From Gallionellaceae bacterium UBA6222 (GTDB taxonomy: Bacteria > Pseudomonadota > Gammaproteobacteria > Burkholderiales > Gallionellaceae), in assembly GCA_002421915.1 (NCBI GenBank), contig DISA01000072.1, positions 1-15,724 of the forward strand: 15,724 nucleotides of DNA, in the 5' to 3' direction. Positions 14,357-15,724 of the stretch are shown here, one piece after another. How positions within the stretch are numbered: position 1 is the first letter of the stretch; every line of letters begins with the position of its first letter. The notes beneath the pieces are model-generated. The model searched no databases. It was given only the letters and a program-made list of their open reading frames with translations, and was not told the origin of the DNA. Both the position numbers and the translations under genes were made by a program.

Positions 14357-15288
14357 CAGAAGCCCAGCAAACCCTTCAGTTTCTTGGCGCCGTCGATGGC
14401 GTTGCCGACCGGATTGTCGGTGATTACGCTGGTTGAGCGCGAGGAACTGGTATAGCTGCGTCCCGATGCAGCCATAGTGGAGAACTTCGTGTACTCCGCC
14501 GGGCAGGTATCCTCGAAGTCTTCGTAGTTGTTGTTGTCCACCTTCTTGCAGATGGCTTTGGTGGCGGTCTTCATGTCGATCTTGCAGGCTTGCGCGATGG
14601 ACGCATCGGAAGTGTCGTCATGCTTCACCAGTGCAAGATACACGTCCGGCTTCTTGCTCACGTCCTTGCTGATCACCTTGCAGGCGTATTTCTGGTTCTT
14701 GGCACACATCGCGTGCGGCCCGAAGAAGGTGCTGGTCATCAACTCTTTCGCTTCGTAGCGGCCCACTTCGCATTGCTCGGCCATGCCTGCCGCCATCTGC
14801 GCCTTGGCCATGCCCATCATGTCGTTCATGTCTTCCATGCCCTTGCCGCCAACCACCACCGGATCGGAGGTGTCGCAGGAAGTGCCGATGCGTTTGCCGC
14901 GATAGCTGGCAGTCATGTCGAACTTTTCGCCGTCCGCAGTGCCGCTCATGCGGCTCGTGCCCTGATAACTGCTCTTGCTGCGGGTGATCTCGCCGCTGCC
15001 GCTCATCTTCTGCCCGTCGCCGTCGCAGCGTATCTTCCAGGTGGTCTTGCTGCCGGAGTGTTTGACGTCGGTCACTTTGCAGTTGCCGTCCCGCTCCATC
15101 ATCTGCTTCGGGTCCGGCTCGCCGCTCTTGGGCTGGCACACGGTCATGGTGGTCTCCGGCATCGCATAGGGCATACCGGCCATCTCCGACTTGGTGGTGA
15201 TTTCCCATGTCTCGCCTGCGGCGGCATGGGCGAGTGACGCGTGCATCGTCACCAATAGCGTGAACATCAAGTATGAGAGTCTTTGCAT
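14356..15288 (-). CDS. DUF3617 domain-containing periplasmic protein
   Basis: 310-residue secreted protein. A signal peptide covers residues 1-22 (hydrophobic core LMFTLLVTM, ending AHA). The following AGETWEITTKSEMAGMPYAMP and later CKVTDVK...WKIRCDG pattern is typical of DUF3617 proteins. The family is small, periplasmic and of unknown role. This copy is longer than usual: after the DUF3617 part (about 23-150) comes a methionine-rich linker (KGMEDMNDMMGMAKAQMAAGM) and a second cysteine-rich segment (about 170-270). About ten cysteines suggest several disulfide bonds in the periplasm. The Ser-rich tail (SGRSYTSSSRSTS) looks disordered. It heads a minus-strand three-gene operon with the carboxypeptidase and TPR membrane protein. 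A candidate promoter lies at 15334-15362. Confidence 0.85.
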   Translation of the reverse strand: MQRLSYLMFTLLVTMHASLAHAAAGETWEITTKSEMAGMPYAMPETTMTVCQPKSGEPDPKQMMERDGNCKVTDVKHSGSKTTWKIRCDGDGQKMSGSGEITRSKSSYQGTSRMSGTADGEKFDMTASYRGKRIGTSCDTSDPVVVGGKGMEDMNDMMGMAKAQMAAGMAEQCEVGRYEAKELMTSTFFGPHAMCAKNQKYACKVISKDVSKKPDVYLALVKHDDTSDASIAQACKIDMKTATKAICKKVDNNNYEDFEDTCPAEYTKFSTMAASGRSYTSSSRSTSVITDNPVGNAIDGAKKLKGLLGF

Positions 15289-15333
15289 GATAACCTACGA
15301 AGCGCTGGGTTTAAGTGCGGGAATTCGCTGGAG

Positions 15334-15362
15334 ATTCTTTACCTTCTGAGGCCGGGCGTCAA
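15334..15362 (-). promoter_or_regulatory. Candidate sigma70 promoter for the DUF3617 operon
   Basis: On the minus strand, TTGACG (complement of 15357-15362) is followed after 17 bases by AAGAAT (complement of 15334-15339). Matches to consensus are 5 of 6 at -35 and 4 of 6 at -10. It lies about 46 bases upstream of the DUF3617 start. On the opposite strand, TATCAT at 15411-15416 is a possible -10 element for the exonuclease gene but lacks a good -35. Confidence 0.45.
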
Positions 15363-15447
15363 GCTGATGAGCATCAAGATGAGCAGATAGGAAGCCGGCA
15401 GCGCCTCGGGTATCATGCACGCCCGCCCGAGAATCGGATCTTTTGCC

Positions 15448-15724
15448 ATGAATCCAACACTTGTATTCGACATCGAAACCATCCCCGACATCGCCGGGTT
15501 GCGCACCCTGTACGAGCTGGATGCTGAAGTCAGCGACGTGGAAGTCGCCGAGATGGCGTTCCAGATGCGCCGCCAGAAAACTGGCAGCGATTTCCTGCCG
15601 CATCACTTGCAGCGCGTTGCGGCAATCTCCTGTGTGCTGCGCGAGGGCGACAATTTCAAGGTGTGGTCGCTGGGCGAGGTCGATGAGGAGGAAGGCAGCA
15701 TCATCCAGCGCTTTTTCGACGGCA
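15448..15724 (+). CDS. Predicted PolB-type 3'-5' exonuclease, 3'-truncated by window edge
   Basis: The first 92 codons of a protein that begins MNPTLVFDIETIPD. The FDIET motif is the exonuclease I box (D8, E10) of DnaQ-like 3'-5' exonucleases, and the following text fits the predicted 3'-5' exonuclease family related to the proofreading domain of DNA polymerase B (PF10108). It would remove nucleotides from DNA 3' ends using two metal ions; the exonuclease II and III motifs lie beyond the window. The ribosome-binding site is weak (GGAT around 15436-15439). The gene is divergent from the DUF3617 operon, with about 160 bases of shared upstream region. Confidence 0.85.
   Translation, partial: MNPTLVFDIETIPDIAGLRTLYELDAEVSDVEVAEMAFQMRRQKTGSDFLPHHLQRVAAISCVLREGDNFKVWSLGEVDEEEGSIIQRFFDG

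Overview
The window most likely comes from a betaproteobacterium. The best clues are a CobD/CbiB-AmpE-like membrane protein of the kind seen across Nitrosomonadales and relatives, a stand-alone cysN, a DUF3617 periplasmic protein and a PolB-type 3'-5' exonuclease. Base composition is GC-rich overall, with AT-richer stretches inside the central island. Species-level assignment is not possible from the sequence alone.

Layout. 1-1014: the 3' two-thirds of cysN (sulfate activation), cut by the window edge. 1015-1271: spacer with short REP-like palindromes. 1272-2204: CobD/CbiB-like inner-membrane protein. 2205-2705: non-coding 500 bp, AT-rich in its second half, with a possible promoter, a palindromic operator-like site and a strong hairpin terminator. 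2706-12082: a nine-gene, same-strand type I restriction-modification island. 12208-15288: three overlapping minus-strand genes (DUF3617 protein, D-Ala-D-Ala carboxypeptidase, TPR/TMTC-like membrane protein) with a candidate promoter at 15334-15362. 15448-end: 5' part of a predicted PolB-type 3'-5' exonuclease.

The island reads: small GIY-YIG protein, single-TRD 'half' specificity protein, hsdM, [linker with nested inverted repeats], two-TRD hsdS, HAD-family hydrolase, DUF3800 protein, [linker folding into a three-way-junction RNA], hsdR, YgjP/DUF45 zinc metalloprotease. HsdM plus an S subunit would methylate adenine in a bipartite DNA site, and addition of HsdR would give the ATP-driven restriction complex. 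The extra half-S could change or add specificity. The GIY-YIG, HAD, DUF3800 and YgjP proteins are accessory genes whose roles are unknown.

The two linkers are the most unusual part. Each carries strong inverted repeats. Each can also be read as a micro-ORF that starts on the stop codon of the upstream gene (ATGA or TAATG) and ends in TAG two bases before the downstream ATG. If these are translated, every junction from hsdM to the metalloprotease is translationally coupled, and the synthesis of HsdS and HsdR would each pass through an RNA structure. The structured RNA at 8060-8114, between a DUF3800 gene and hsdR, is the best candidate for something under-described.
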